From an uncultured Parabacteroides sp. (GTDB lineage: Bacteria; Bacteroidota; Bacteroidia; Bacteroidales; Tannerellaceae): a DNA stretch of 64,000 bases. A model generated the notes under the pieces. It was not told where the DNA came from. It ran no database searches and saw only the letters and a list, made by a program, of their open reading frames with translations. The translations under genes and the position numbers were made by a program. Positions 36,114-46,407 of the stretch are shown here, in pieces; positions within the stretch are counted from its first letter, which is position 1, and the number at the start of each line of letters is the position of its first letter. Location: the NCBI GenBank assembly GCA_910577325.1, contig CAJTMR010000019.1, forward strand, positions 10,333-74,332, in the 5' to 3' direction.

Positions 36114-36319
36114 TGATTTGATACTGTAGTTTGTTATTTGTTCAGGAAATTGTTGGTAATAATGTCGCCAATAGCTATTAATACTTGTTCCAAGTAAAAG
36201 ATATTGAATATTCAGGTCTGGTATTTTCAATCAAGTTCTTGCAGAACTATGATGTTTTTCAGGTTTATTAATGTTGCAAAAAAAATCAAGTTTTTATTAT
36301 TAACCTTAAACAAAATGTG

Positions 36320-39300
36320 ATGATTGGATTACTAAAGAGGCATGATCACCAGCCTCAAGAGAATCGAAGAATGGAATCCGGTTATAATCCATTTCGATGG
36401 GTTCTTCCGGCATTTGTGTTAACCTTGGCAGTCCCCCCTTTCCAGATCCTTGAAGCGGAAGAGCTACCTGTCGTAGCATTAACCCAACAAGTTTCAAAGT
36501 TTAAAGGTAAGATTTCCGATACAGGTGGAGATCCTTTACCCGGAGCTACTGTTCAAATTAAAGGTAGTACACAGGGAGTCATAGCTGATGTGGATGGTAA
36601 TTTTGAATTTGACAATTGTCCTCCGAACAGTATTTTAGTTGTTTCGTACATCGGTATGGAAACGAAGGAGATTAAGTTTACGGGGCAGTCTTTTCTAAAC
36701 ATTATCCTGGAACCGAAGGTCGACGAGTTGGAAGAAGTGACGGTCGTCGCTTTTTCCAAGCAGAAAAAAGAAAGTGTTGTATCGGCCATCACGACGGTGA
36801 AGCCGGGAGAGTTGAAGGTTCCGAGTAGTAATTTGACAACAGCTTTTGCCGGACGTGTTGCCGGGCTGATTTCTTATCAGACAAGTGGTGAACCGGGACA
36901 AGACAATGCTAATTTCTTTATTCGGGGTATTACGACTTTTGGTGCGGAGGCTAAAAAAGACCCGCTGATCCTTATCGACGGCATTGAGTTGAGTACAGAT
37001 GATTTGGCGCGTTTGAATACGGATGATATCGCCAGTTTTTCCATTATGAAGGATGCCACCGCCACGGCATTGTATGGTGCTCGCGGTGCAAATGGCGTGA
37101 TTTCCGTCACGACAAAGGAGGGTAAGGAAGGGAAAGTCTCGATTAATGCCCGTGTGGAAAACTCGTTCTCTTCACCCACCAGGAAAGTCAAGCTTGCAGA
37201 CCCGGTTACTTACATGAGGATGCAGAACGAAGCGATAAAGACCCGCGACCCGTTGGGGTTGGCTTTATATTCGGAAGAGAAGATAACGATGACGGAGAGA
37301 GGTTTGTATCCGGATATTTTCCCGACAACGGATTGGTATGACACGATGTTTAGCAATGTGATTTCCAATCAACGTGCCAATTTGAGTATAAGCGGAGGCG
37401 GTACGGTCGCACGTTATTATGTGGCGGCAAATGTGTCGAAGGACAATGGGAACCTGAAAGTGGACAAACGGAATAATTTCAATTCGAATATCAATTTGAT
37501 GAAATATTCGGTACGATCGAATGTGAATATCAACTTGACGAAATCGACCGAATTGATTTTGCGTATGAGCGGGACTTTCGACGAGTATACAGGACCGATC
37601 GGTGGTGGGTCTTTCATGTACAAAGAGGTTATGATGGCGAATCCGGTTCTGTTTAAACCTTATTATGCTCCTGACGAGCAGTATGCTTATTCCAAACATA
37701 TTTTATTCGGGAACTATGGGGCCGGTAATTATGTGAATCCTTATGCGCAGGCATTGAAAGGATACAATGATTACAGTAAAAATACGATGTTGGTCCAGTT
37801 TGAAGGAAAACAAAACTTGGAGATGCTGACCGAGGGATTGTCTGTCCGTGCTAAAGTCAATATGGACCGTTATTCCGAATATTCGGTAGATCGTGCATAT
37901 TTCCCTTTTTTCTATAATATCTCGAATTATAACTTGGTTGAAAATTCGTATAAGCTGAATCGCTTGAATCCGGGGACAGGTACGGAATGGATCAATTATA
38001 TACCAAGGAACAGATACGTAAACACGAATTTCTACCTTGAAGCTGCGGCTGAATACACGCGAACCTTTGACAAGCATGGCGTGAACGGGTTGCTGGTATA
38101 TACGATGCAAAGCAAGAAGACCGGGATTGCCGACAATTTGCAATTGTCTTTGCCTGGAAGGAATATCGGGTTGGCCGGGCGTGCTGCGTATAATTATGAC
38201 GGGCGTTATTTCGGGGAGTTTACTTTCGGATATAACGGTTCCGAACGTTTTGCGAAGAATAACCGGTGGGGGTTTTTCCCTTCCGTGGCTGGCGGTTGGA
38301 TGATCTCTAAAGAGAATTTTTTCGAACCTCTGACGGGCCTGTTCGATCAGTTCAAACTTAAGGCTTCTTATGGTTTGACCGGACAGGACCAAATTGGAAG
38401 TGGCAATGATCGCTTTTATTATTTATCGCAAGTTACATTAAACAGTCTCGACCGGAATGTGAACTGGGGAACTCAGTTGAATTATAATCCGGGAGGTGTG
38501 ATTGTGGACCGTTATGCAAATGACGAGATCGGTTGGGAAAAGTCCTACAAATTGAATGTGGGGGCTGAGATTCATACGGTCTACGGATTGTCTGCCAATG
38601 TCGAGTATTTTACGGAACGCCGTGAGAACATTCTGCTTGACCGTATTATTCCAAGTACGATGGGGATTATCCCTGATGTTAAAGCGAACTTGGGAAAAGC
38701 AAAAGGCAAAGGGGTGGATATGGAGCTGAATTATGAGAAGAGTTTCAATAAAGACCTTTGGATTACAGGACGCGGGACTTTCACTTATGCAGTCAGTGAA
38801 GCATTGGAATGGGAAGAACCTGATTATAGTAATACGCCGTGGCTTTCGAAGATTGGAAGATCTTTGGGGCAGACTTGGGGATATATAGCCGAACGTTTGT
38901 TTGTTGATGACGAAGAGGTGAAAAATTCTCCTGCACAGTTTGGTGAGTATAAGGCAGGCGATATCAAGTATCGTGATGTGAACGGGGATGGAAAGATCTC
39001 TGAATTGGACAAGGTTCCTATCGGTTATCCGACCACGCCGGAAATCAATTACGGTTTCGGGCTCTCTGCCGGGTACAAAGGCATAGATGCTTCCTTCTTT
39101 TTTCAGGGGGCGGCACGGCAATCTTTCTGGCTGGATTTGAAGAGGATTACTCCGTTCTTGGATGGAGATGCCGGCGACAATGACACGGATGGATTGTTGG
39201 GACAAAATGCGGTGTTGGAGGTGATTGCCAATAGTTATTGGTCGGAAAACAACCGGGATCCTTATTCGTTCTGGCCCCGATTGTCCAATCAGGTGAACGA

Positions 39301-39553
39301 GAATAATAATCAGACCAGCACTTGGTTTATGCAAGATGCCACGTTCTTGCGGTTGAAGTCGGTCGAGTTGGGATATACTCTTCCACGCAAGATCACGAAA
39401 AAATTCAAGGTGCAGAACTTGCGTTTGTATGTGAGCGGGACCAATCTTCTTTGTTGGAGCCGTTTCAAGTTGTGGGACCCGGAGATGGCCGGAAACGGGT
39501 TGGGGTATCCCGTGCAACGTGTGATTAATGTGGGATTGAATTTAGGATTCTAA
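36320..39553 (+). CDS. SusC/RagA TonB-dependent transporter (PUL 2)
   Basis: Encodes about 1077 residues. Atypical N-terminus (MIGLLKRHDHQPQENRR) before a hydrophobic segment (WVLPAFVLTLAVPP), then the beta domain (GKISDTGGDPLPGATVQIKG), TonB-box region EEVTVVAFSKQKK, plug (LILIDGIELS, ATALYGARGANG) and barrel ending NLGF. No STN domain, which fits the lack of a sigma/FecR pair. An internal ATG at about 36371 would give a more normal signal peptide. Transports glycans with its SusD, which follows 14 bp later. Transcription is predicted OFF in this orientation of the upstream switch. Confidence 0.93.
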   Translation: MIGLLKRHDHQPQENRRMESGYNPFRWVLPAFVLTLAVPPFQILEAEELPVVALTQQVSKFKGKISDTGGDPLPGATVQIKGSTQGVIADVDGNFEFDNCPPNSILVVSYIGMETKEIKFTGQSFLNIILEPKVDELEEVTVVAFSKQKKESVVSAITTVKPGELKVPSSNLTTAFAGRVAGLISYQTSGEPGQDNANFFIRGITTFGAEAKKDPLILIDGIELSTDDLARLNTDDIASFSIMKDATATALYGARGANGVISVTTKEGKEGKVSINARVENSFSSPTRKVKLADPVTYMRMQNEAIKTRDPLGLALYSEEKITMTERGLYPDIFPTTDWYDTMFSNVISNQRANLSISGGGTVARYYVAANVSKDNGNLKVDKRNNFNSNINLMKYSVRSNVNINLTKSTELILRMSGTFDEYTGPIGGGSFMYKEVMMANPVLFKPYYAPDEQYAYSKHILFGNYGAGNYVNPYAQALKGYNDYSKNTMLVQFEGKQNLEMLTEGLSVRAKVNMDRYSEYSVDRAYFPFFYNISNYNLVENSYKLNRLNPGTGTEWINYIPRNRYVNTNFYLEAAAEYTRTFDKHGVNGLLVYTMQSKKTGIADNLQLSLPGRNIGLAGRAAYNYDGRYFGEFTFGYNGSERFAKNNRWGFFPSVAGGWMISKENFFEPLTGLFDQFKLKASYGLTGQDQIGSGNDRFYYLSQVTLNSLDRNVNWGTQLNYNPGGVIVDRYANDEIGWEKSYKLNVGAEIHTVYGLSANVEYFTERRENILLDRIIPSTMGIIPDVKANLGKAKGKGVDMELNYEKSFNKDLWITGRGTFTYAVSEALEWEEPDYSNTPWLSKIGRSLGQTWGYIAERLFVDDEEVKNSPAQFGEYKAGDIKYRDVNGDGKISELDKVPIGYPTTPEINYGFGLSAGYKGIDASFFFQGAARQSFWLDLKRITPFLDGDAGDNDTDGLLGQNAVLEVIANSYWSENNRDPYSFWPRLSNQVNENNNQTSTWFMQDATFLRLKSVELGYTLPRKITKKFKVQNLRLYVSGTNLLCWSRFKLWDPEMAGNGLGYPVQRVINVGLNLGF

Positions 39554-39567
39554 TTAAAAAAGGAAAT

Positions 39568-41482
39568 ATGAAATCTATCAGTAAATATTTGTTATATATA
39601 TGTACGGCGTTGGCTGTTTGCTCATGTAATTATTTGGATGTGGTTCCGGACAATGTCGCGACGATCGAGAATGCTTTCTCGGACCGTTATACGGCAGAAC
39701 AGTATCTGGCTACTTGCTATTGGGGAATGCCCAAGTCGGCTGGATGGAACGAAAATCCGGCCATGTTCGGTGCGTTGGAAATGGTCTTTAATAAAGAAAA
39801 CAGCACGGCGGGAGGTATGAAGTTGGGACTGGGGACTGATAGCCCTACAAGTGCGTTGATCAATTACTGGGGAGGTACGGGAATTATGATCCGTTCTTTG
39901 TATGCGGGAATCCGTGAGTGTAATACGTTCATGGAAGGAGTCGTTGGTGTGAAAGATTTGAACCAGTATGAGATAAAGCGCATGGTAGCGGAAGCGAAGC
40001 TGATAAAAGCCTATATGCACTTTTATCTTTTGTCTTATTACGGTCCCATCTGCCCGTTGCGTGAAAACACTCCGGTCAACGAGTCAACACAAGGCGTACG
40101 GGTTTACAGGGAGAAGGTGGATGATTGTTTTGCGTATATTTTGGAATTATTGGACGAAGTGATAGAAGGTGATCCGCTTCCGCTGGTGATCGAAAACCAG
40201 ACGAGCGAACTGGGGCGTTTTACACGTCCGGCCGCTTATATGCTGAAAGCGAAGGTGCTGCTGTTTTGGGCAAGCCCGTTGTTTAATGGGAATACGGATT
40301 ACAACAGTTTCCGAAACCATGAAGGAGAGCCGTTTTTCAATCAGACGCAGGAACCGCAACGTTGGAACGTAGCGGCGGAAGCTTGTAAAAAGGCAATTGA
40401 TATTTGTGAAAGTGCGGGAATCCGCCTTTACCGGACTTCCGATTATGTCGCGACAAAAAAGATGTCGGATGAAACTCTTTTGGTCCAGGCTTTACGCGGT
40501 TCCGTCACGGACCGTTGGAATTGTGAATTGGTATGGGGCAACTCGTCATATCCGGTAAATAGTGGTTTGCAAGGAGAATGTATCTGCTATCTGGAACAAG
40601 CCCTCCTTGAGCTATGGAACCAAGATGAGCGTTCCGATGGCGACGGTCGAACAATTTTATACTAAAAACGGGGTTCCTATCGAGGAAGACAAAGAGTTCG
40701 ATTATGCGAACCGCTTCAATGTCCGTACCGGAGATGAGGCGCACAAGTATTATATTCAGCGGGGAGAACAGACTGCTGCCATGAATTTCGACCGTGAACC
40801 GCGTTTTTATTCCACATTGGGTTTCGACCGGGGTAAATGGTACGGCAATTCTTACAAGAATGTTCCGGACGACGATGCAGAGGCGTTATATCCGAGGAAT
40901 CGTTTCGGCGAATTTTCATCGGTGGCGAATCCCGGCAATTACAATGCGACGGGATACTGGCCGAAAAAATTGGTTTCGATCAATACAAGTTTCCGTAATG
41001 CAAACGATATCAGTTGGGAGACATATCCTTTTCCGGATATGCGTTTTGCGGATTTGTTACTGATGTGTGCCGAAGCATTGAACGAATCAAAGGGCGCTCC
41101 GGATGCCGAAGTATATGAGTATATCGACATGGTACGTGAGCGCGCCGGGCTGAAAGGAGTGGTGGAAAGCTGGCAGAAATATTCCAATAATCCAAGTAAA
41201 CCGACTACCAAAACAGGTATGCGGGAGATAATCCAGCGTGAACGCAAGATCGAACTGGCTTGCGAAGGCGCTTATTTTTGGGATACCCGCCGGTGGAAAA
41301 CTGCTCAGAAAGAACAAAATAGACCTATACAGGGTTGGAACGTGAATGCGAAAGATGTGATGGACTATTATACGTTGACGACCATATACACGCAAACGTT
41401 TACTTACAAGAACTATTTGGCTCCGATACCGGAAGTGGATATGGTGAATAATCCGCAATTGATACAAAATCCGGGTTGGTAA
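39568..41482 (+). pseudogene. SusD/RagB lipoprotein with a frameshift (PUL 2)
   Basis: The first frame (39568-40665) runs from a lipoprotein signal (ALAVCSC, NYLDVVPDN) through typical SusD TPR helices to about GNSSYPVNSG, then diverges and stops. The second frame resumes with SVPMATVEQFYTKNGVPIEE and continues to the conserved REIIQRERKIELACEGAYFWDTRRW cut and the end NPQLIQNPGW at 41482. The switch lies between about 40565 and 40640 and needs one extra base (or two missing). Both halves are otherwise undamaged. It may be a recent mutation or a base-calling error. An intact protein would have about 637 residues. Confidence 0.85.
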
Positions 41483-41494
41483 ATTAAGAAAGGA

Positions 41495-42685
41495 ATGGAT
41501 ATGAAAGTGAAATATTTGATAATGCCGGTTGCGGCTTTATGGTTTTCCGCATGCACGGAAAAAACGTTGGAACCCATAACGGACAGTTTGGGAAAACCGG
41601 GTGTGGTAACAGATGTGAAAGTTGAATCGATTGCAGGAGGTGCAATTGTTTCTTACCGTATCCCCAATTCGGAGGATATCCTTGCTGTGAAGGCGGTCTA
41701 TACCCTTTCACATGGAAAAGAGACGGAAAGTGTCGCTTCTTTCTATGAGAATAAGATCAAGATAGAAGGATATAACGATACGAAGTCATGCACTGCAAAT
41801 TTGTATGTGGTCAATCGTGCCCAGGAACTTTCCGATCCGGTCGAGGTTGCTTTCACCCCTTTGGAATCGTCGTTGAGCAAGGCGGTCAAGACTGTGTCGA
41901 TCATCCAGGACTTTGGTGGTGCACAATATAACTGGCGTAATGTGGACAAAGTCCCTTTGACGTTGGAATTTCTCGCGCAGGATTCGTTGGGACAAATGCA
42001 AACCATGCGCATCATGACTTCGGAAGCCGATTCAAACCGTTACAGTTTGCGTGGTTATGACGCTGTTCCGCGATGTTTCGGCATGATTATACGTGATAAT
42101 TTCGAGAATGCTTCCGACACGATTTACCCGCCGGACGGAAAGATCACCCCGCTGTTCGAGGAAAAACTGGATAAGAAAAACATGGTGGTCATGAAGTTGG
42201 GTTCGGATGCCAGCTTTACCAATTGGGAGGGTATGGACAGTTATCTGATAGATGACGATCTGGAGACATTCGGGCATTCGGCTTCCAATTCCATGCCGGC
42301 TGCTTTTACGATAGATCTGGGATGTGTGGCAAAGCCGAGCCGTGTCGTGATGTTCCAGCGTAAGTTTTCGGACTCCTATTACAACTGGGGAAATCCGTTG
42401 AATTTTGAAGTGTATGTTTTCGAAGGCGAAGGAGTGCCTGCTCAAAGTGGAGACTGGAGTGAATGGAAGAAAGTCATGGACTGCCAAGTGGTCAAGCCCT
42501 CCGGTTCTCCGAGCGGAACGGTGACTGATGAAGATGTTGCGGCGGCGGAGGAAGGGCATGAGTTTGCATTCGACTTGTCTCAGGAACCCTTGCGTTATAT
42601 TCGCATAAAATTTTTGGACACATGGGGAGCTTCTGCTTTCTGTCATCCGGCCGAGGTGGATATATATGGTGAGGTGGTTGATTAA
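41495..42685 (+). CDS. Surface lipoprotein, DUF4959/DUF5000 type (PUL 2)
   Basis: Encodes 396 residues with lipobox WFSAC. An N-terminal Ig-like DUF4959-type domain (PGVVTDVKVESIAGGAIVSYRIP) and a second Ig-like domain lead to a C-terminal F5/8-type (discoidin-like) domain (DDLETFGHSASN, RYIRIKFLDTWG). Such proteins sit in the third and fourth places of PULs as surface glycan-binding proteins. It starts 13 bp after susD. No catalytic residues are recognised. Confidence 0.8.
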   Translation: MDMKVKYLIMPVAALWFSACTEKTLEPITDSLGKPGVVTDVKVESIAGGAIVSYRIPNSEDILAVKAVYTLSHGKETESVASFYENKIKIEGYNDTKSCTANLYVVNRAQELSDPVEVAFTPLESSLSKAVKTVSIIQDFGGAQYNWRNVDKVPLTLEFLAQDSLGQMQTMRIMTSEADSNRYSLRGYDAVPRCFGMIIRDNFENASDTIYPPDGKITPLFEEKLDKKNMVVMKLGSDASFTNWEGMDSYLIDDDLETFGHSASNSMPAAFTIDLGCVAKPSRVVMFQRKFSDSYYNWGNPLNFEVYVFEGEGVPAQSGDWSEWKKVMDCQVVKPSGSPSGTVTDEDVAAAEEGHEFAFDLSQEPLRYIRIKFLDTWGASAFCHPAEVDIYGEVVD

Positions 42686-42712
42686 GTATGATAAACAAAG
42701 GAGAAACGTATC

Positions 42713-43843
42713 ATGAAAAAAGTATGTAGTTTATTGGCATTTGTTTTATGCACGATATTTGTGTCTTCGTGCGAGGATTTCATGGATATACATAAGGAGT
42801 ACATAGAAGGTGGAGAGATCATTTATGCGCCCAAGCCTGATTCGGTTGCTTTTATTGCCGGAAAGGAACGTATCCTTTTTTTCTGCCGTGTGTATAATGC
42901 CCCGAACGTGAAGTCGGTAGAACTTTCCTGGAATGGTGGGGCGGATTCGTTGAGCGTACCGGTCTCTTTCAATTCCAGTTATGACAGCATCAGCGTTGTG
43001 TTGGAAAACCTGGAAGAGAAGTCCTATACATTCGAGGTCAGGTTGGTAGACAATTTCGGGCATAGCTCGTTGACCGTCACCGATTTTGGTACAGCTTATG
43101 GAAACAATTACCAGGCATCTCTGATGGGGCGCCGTATCAAAGATGTGTCTCTTACGGACAAAGGGGCTACCATCGGTTGGTATTCTGCTGCGGAAGGCTT
43201 GCTGGCCAATGAAGTGAAATATGTCAGGAAAGATGGAACGGAAGAGATTGTACGGACATCTTCGTCCGATTTTGCAACTTTTTGTCCGGATGCCAAGCCC
43301 GGGGAGAATTTCGAGTTTCGTTCCTTGTTTATTCCTGAAGCGGAATCTATTGACACTTTTTATGTAGCATGGCACGAGTATGATGAAGCTTTTCCCGATG
43401 AGTACGTGTTCGATCGTACGGGCTGGTCGGTTCTGGAAGTCTCCGATGAGACGGCAAGCGATGGCGGAGGCATGAACACGTTGCTTGATGGCGACTTGTC
43501 TACTTTCTGGCACTCGAAATATGATGACGGAAATGTCGCTTTGCCGCACTGGGCGGTGATAGATATGTTGTTGCCCCGGCAGATGTCAAGAATAGAGCTG
43601 TTCCGCCGTCAGGGCAGTACGGATACGAAGTCGGCTGAAGTTTTTGTGAATGACAAGCCGGATGCTTCAGATCCCGGCTGGCTGAAAATCGCAAGGGGCG
43701 AATTTGGTGACGGTGACAAGCTCACGCTTGTTCTCCGGGAGCCGGAGATTGCGATGAAAGGACGTTATTTGAAAATCGTCCTTCCTGAAAGCAATCGGGA
43801 ACCTTTCACCAACCTTGCAGAGGTATATGTATACGGCAGATAA
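42713..43843 (+). CDS. Surface lipoprotein, DUF4998 plus F5/8 type C domain (PUL 2)
   Basis: Encodes 376 residues with lipobox VSSC, EDFMDIHKEYIEGGE. DUF4998-type N-terminal part (IIYAPKPDSVAFIAGKERILF) then fibronectin-like strands and a discoidin fold at the end (LLDGDLSTFWHSKYDDG, RYLKIVLPESNREP). Likely a second glycan-binding protein at the cell surface. Last gene of PUL 2, which thus has no enzyme of its own in the window. The 489 bp to ppk1 contain a MITE and the ppk1 promoter and are otherwise featureless. Confidence 0.8.
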   Translation: MKKVCSLLAFVLCTIFVSSCEDFMDIHKEYIEGGEIIYAPKPDSVAFIAGKERILFFCRVYNAPNVKSVELSWNGGADSLSVPVSFNSSYDSISVVLENLEEKSYTFEVRLVDNFGHSSLTVTDFGTAYGNNYQASLMGRRIKDVSLTDKGATIGWYSAAEGLLANEVKYVRKDGTEEIVRTSSSDFATFCPDAKPGENFEFRSLFIPEAESIDTFYVAWHEYDEAFPDEYVFDRTGWSVLEVSDETASDGGGMNTLLDGDLSTFWHSKYDDGNVALPHWAVIDMLLPRQMSRIELFRRQGSTDTKSAEVFVNDKPDASDPGWLKIARGEFGDGDKLTLVLREPEIAMKGRYLKIVLPESNREPFTNLAEVYVYGR

Positions 43844-44078
43844 GAGATGATGTGCGGAAGCATGCTGTCCGTTAGATTCCTTGCATGTCTGTTATTTGGA
43901 TTGCTGTAAATATCTTTAGATTCTCCGTCGCTGACCGGTCGCCGATCCGTTTTCCAGGAACGAAGTCGGGCCTGTTGTGGCGGAGAATATTGTTTTTTAT
44001 TGTTACCGTATCGCTTTATATGGGACTTGCGCTTTGTGTCGGGGCGTAAAAAAAATATGGAAATCGGTTGCCCGCTAA

Positions 44079-44250
44079 GAGCCTGTTTAAATTTTGTTCA
44101 ACATTCTTTTGAGAGTTCTTTTTGAGGATGTTTTTCTGTTTTTATAAGGAGCATAGCGGGCTATGTGACGAATAAAAACAGGAAAACAGACCGGAAAGAA
44201 ACTCAAAAGAAGTTGAAAAAAAACTTTTTGAACAAAATTTAAACAGGCTC
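44079..44250. mobile_element. MITE with long palindromic structure upstream of ppk1
   Basis: Terminal inverted repeats GAGCCTGTTTAAATTTTG at 44079 and its complement ending at 44250 match over 23 bp. TAA flanks both sides (44076-44078, 44251-44253), a 3-bp target duplication as made by some IS5-group elements. The interior can pair too (CTGTTTTTA with TAAAAACAG, GCATAG with CTATG), so 172 bp fold into one hairpin. No reading frame. Confidence 0.75.
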
Positions 44251-44263
44251 TAAGATTATTGAC

Positions 44264-44271
44264 TAACTTTG
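44264..44271 (+). promoter_or_regulatory. -7 box of the ppk1 promoter, next to the MITE
   Basis: TAACTTTG starts 14 bp after the MITE. The -33 position falls inside the MITE end and is not TTTG. Confidence 0.45.
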
Positions 44272-44332
44272 TCTTTAGGGTATGTGTCAAAATTCATACT
44301 CATTATGGGCATCAGCCGAAGATAATAATATC

Positions 44333-46402
44333 ATGGAGAATTCACATAAATACTTTAAACGCGATATCAGTTGGTTGTCCTTCAACTATCGTGTCTTGCT
44401 GGAGGCGGAGGATGAAACGCTTCCTATTTATGAACGTATCAAGTTCCTTTCGATTTATTCGTCCAATCTCGAAGAGTTTTACGAAATAAGGGTTGCCGAG
44501 CACCGGGGGGTGATCATGAAAAAGAATTTCGCCGAAGAAAGCGGGGCGGAAGCCGAAGAGACGCTTGCCGAAATCACGGAAGAGGTGAATCGGCAGCAGC
44601 GTGAATATTATCGTATATTTTCCAAAGTGTTGTTGGAGTTGAACCGGCAGGATATCTACCTGTATCAGGACAGCCGGCCGGAACCGTTTCATGAGGAGTT
44701 CGTGCATAACTTTTTCAACGAAGAGGTGTTTCCTTTCCTGTCGCCGGTCATGATACAGGCGGGAGATATCCGTACGTTCATACGCGACCGCCGTCTTTAT
44801 CTGGTAATCAGGATGATGAAAAAGAGCAAGCGGATGTCGGAACCGGATTATGTGCCGGACTACCATTATGCGTTGATGAAGATCCCGTATGCGAAAGTGC
44901 CCCGTTTCATCGAACTGCCTGCGCATGAAGGAAAGCACTATGTCATGTTTATCGACGATATCATCCGCGCCAACCTCTCCAGTATCTTTCCCGGCTATGA
45001 GGTGGAGAGTTGTTACAGTATCAAGATCTCACGGGATGCTGATATCTATCTGGACGACGAGAAAGGCGGGAATATCGTGGAAAGCATTCGTAAGAAAGTG
45101 AAAAAGCGCAAGATCGGTGCTTTGAGCCGCTTTATGTACGACAGCAATATGCCCGATGATTTTTTGATGTTTGTCTGTAACGCTTTTGGGATTACCGCGG
45201 ACGACCTGGTGATGGGAGGACGGTATAACAATTTGCAGGATCTGGTCAAATTGCCGAATCCCAAGGGGAAAGAGTTGGAGCAGCAGGTCCCGTCTCCTAT
45301 GCGCGTGCCTTTCCTTGACGAGACGGGTTCTGTCTTCCGGGCAGTGAAAAAGAGGGATATCCTGTTGCATTTTCCCTATCAGTCTTTCGACTATCTGATC
45401 CGTTTCCTGATGGAGGCGGCCTTTGACCCGAAAGTGGACGAGATCAAGATCACGCAATACCGCGTGGCGGAGAATTCGGCTGTTATCAACACGTTGATCA
45501 GCGCAGCCCAGAACGGCAAGAAAGTGACGGTTTTCGTGGAACTGAAAGCCCGTTTCGACGAAGAGAACAACATGCGCACAGCCGAGCGGATGGAACAGGC
45601 GGGTATCCGCATCATCTATAGCATCCCCGGCTTGAAGGTGCATGCAAAAGTGGCGGTTATCCTGCGGAAAGATACGGAAGAAGGCGGCAAGCGGCGGGAT
45701 TTCGCCTATCTGAGCACCGGCAATTTTAATGAAAAGACTGCGCGTGTCTATTCAGATATGGCGTTACTGACTTCGAATGCGGAATTGATAACCGACATAA
45801 ACAAAGTATTTGCCGTGCTGGAAGGGAAGTTGGCCGAACCGGTATTCCGTCATCTGCTGGTGGCCCGTTTCAATATGGTGTCGGAACTGACCTGTATGAT
45901 CCATCGGGAGATCGAACATGTGAGGGCCGGTCGTAAAGGGCGCATCATATTAAAAATGAACGGTCTGCATGATCAGAATATGATCAATGAATTGTATAAT
46001 GCAAGTGAGAACGGAGTGGAGATCGACCTGATTGTCCGGGGAATTTGCTGCTTGGTCCCGAACCGTCCGTTCAGTGCGAATATCCGGGTGACCCGTATTG
46101 TGGACATGTTTCTGGAACATTCCCGCATCTGGTATTTCTATAATGATGGTGAGGAAGACCTGTTCCTTACTTCCGCCGACTGGATGCGCCGGAATCTGAA
46201 TCGCCGTATAGAGACGGCTTTCCCGATCTTGGATGCGGAAATCAAGCAAAACATCATAGATGTCTTGAATATCCAGTTGCAAGACAACGTGAAAGCCTGT
46301 TTGATTGACGAACATCTGCGTAACAACTTCAAGCGGGACGACAACCCGGTGAAGGTCCGGGCGCAGTTGGCTATTTATGAATATCTGAAAAATAAAACAT
46401 AG
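44333..46402 (+). CDS. ppk1: Polyphosphate kinase 1
   Basis: Encodes 689 residues from MENSHKYFKRDISWLSFN, the usual PPK1 start; an upstream in-frame ATG at 44282 adds 17 residues that do not look like the family. N-terminal helical domain, head domain, then catalytic domains with KITQYRVAENSAVI, HAKVAVILRK (catalytic His) and EHSRIWYFYNDG (second His). Makes polyphosphate from ATP reversibly. The next gene begins 5 bp after its stop, so the two form an operon. Confidence 0.95.
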   Translation: MENSHKYFKRDISWLSFNYRVLLEAEDETLPIYERIKFLSIYSSNLEEFYEIRVAEHRGVIMKKNFAEESGAEAEETLAEITEEVNRQQREYYRIFSKVLLELNRQDIYLYQDSRPEPFHEEFVHNFFNEEVFPFLSPVMIQAGDIRTFIRDRRLYLVIRMMKKSKRMSEPDYVPDYHYALMKIPYAKVPRFIELPAHEGKHYVMFIDDIIRANLSSIFPGYEVESCYSIKISRDADIYLDDEKGGNIVESIRKKVKKRKIGALSRFMYDSNMPDDFLMFVCNAFGITADDLVMGGRYNNLQDLVKLPNPKGKELEQQVPSPMRVPFLDETGSVFRAVKKRDILLHFPYQSFDYLIRFLMEAAFDPKVDEIKITQYRVAENSAVINTLISAAQNGKKVTVFVELKARFDEENNMRTAERMEQAGIRIIYSIPGLKVHAKVAVILRKDTEEGGKRRDFAYLSTGNFNEKTARVYSDMALLTSNAELITDINKVFAVLEGKLAEPVFRHLLVARFNMVSELTCMIHREIEHVRAGRKGRIILKMNGLHDQNMINELYNASENGVEIDLIVRGICCLVPNRPFSANIRVTRIVDMFLEHSRIWYFYNDGEEDLFLTSADWMRRNLNRRIETAFPILDAEIKQNIIDVLNIQLQDNVKACLIDEHLRNNFKRDDNPVKVRAQLAIYEYLKNKT

Positions 46403-46407
46403 ACAGT

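Larger units (their letters stand above)
35295..36249. promoter_or_regulatory. Putative invertible promoter switch upstream of susC 2 (present orientation OFF)
   Basis: Inverted sites TAGTTCTGCAAGAACT at 35295-35310 and its exact reverse complement at 36234-36249 bound the segment. Each is itself a TAGTTCT/AGAACTA palindrome around an asymmetric three-base centre (GCA versus TGC). The enclosed promoter (35348-35379) faces left. No TAnnTTTG was found facing susC between 36123 and 36319. Inversion would move the promoter to about 36165-36196 facing susC. Most of the 955 bp is copy B of the TIR element; without it the segment would be about 210 bp, near the size of the PUL 3 switch. No recombinase gene is in the window. 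Confidence 0.7.

Noticed and set aside
44282..44332. Upstream ATG for ppk1 at 44282
   Set aside because: The extra 17 residues do not resemble PPK1 N-termini; the family start MENSHKYFKRDISWLSF is at 44333.
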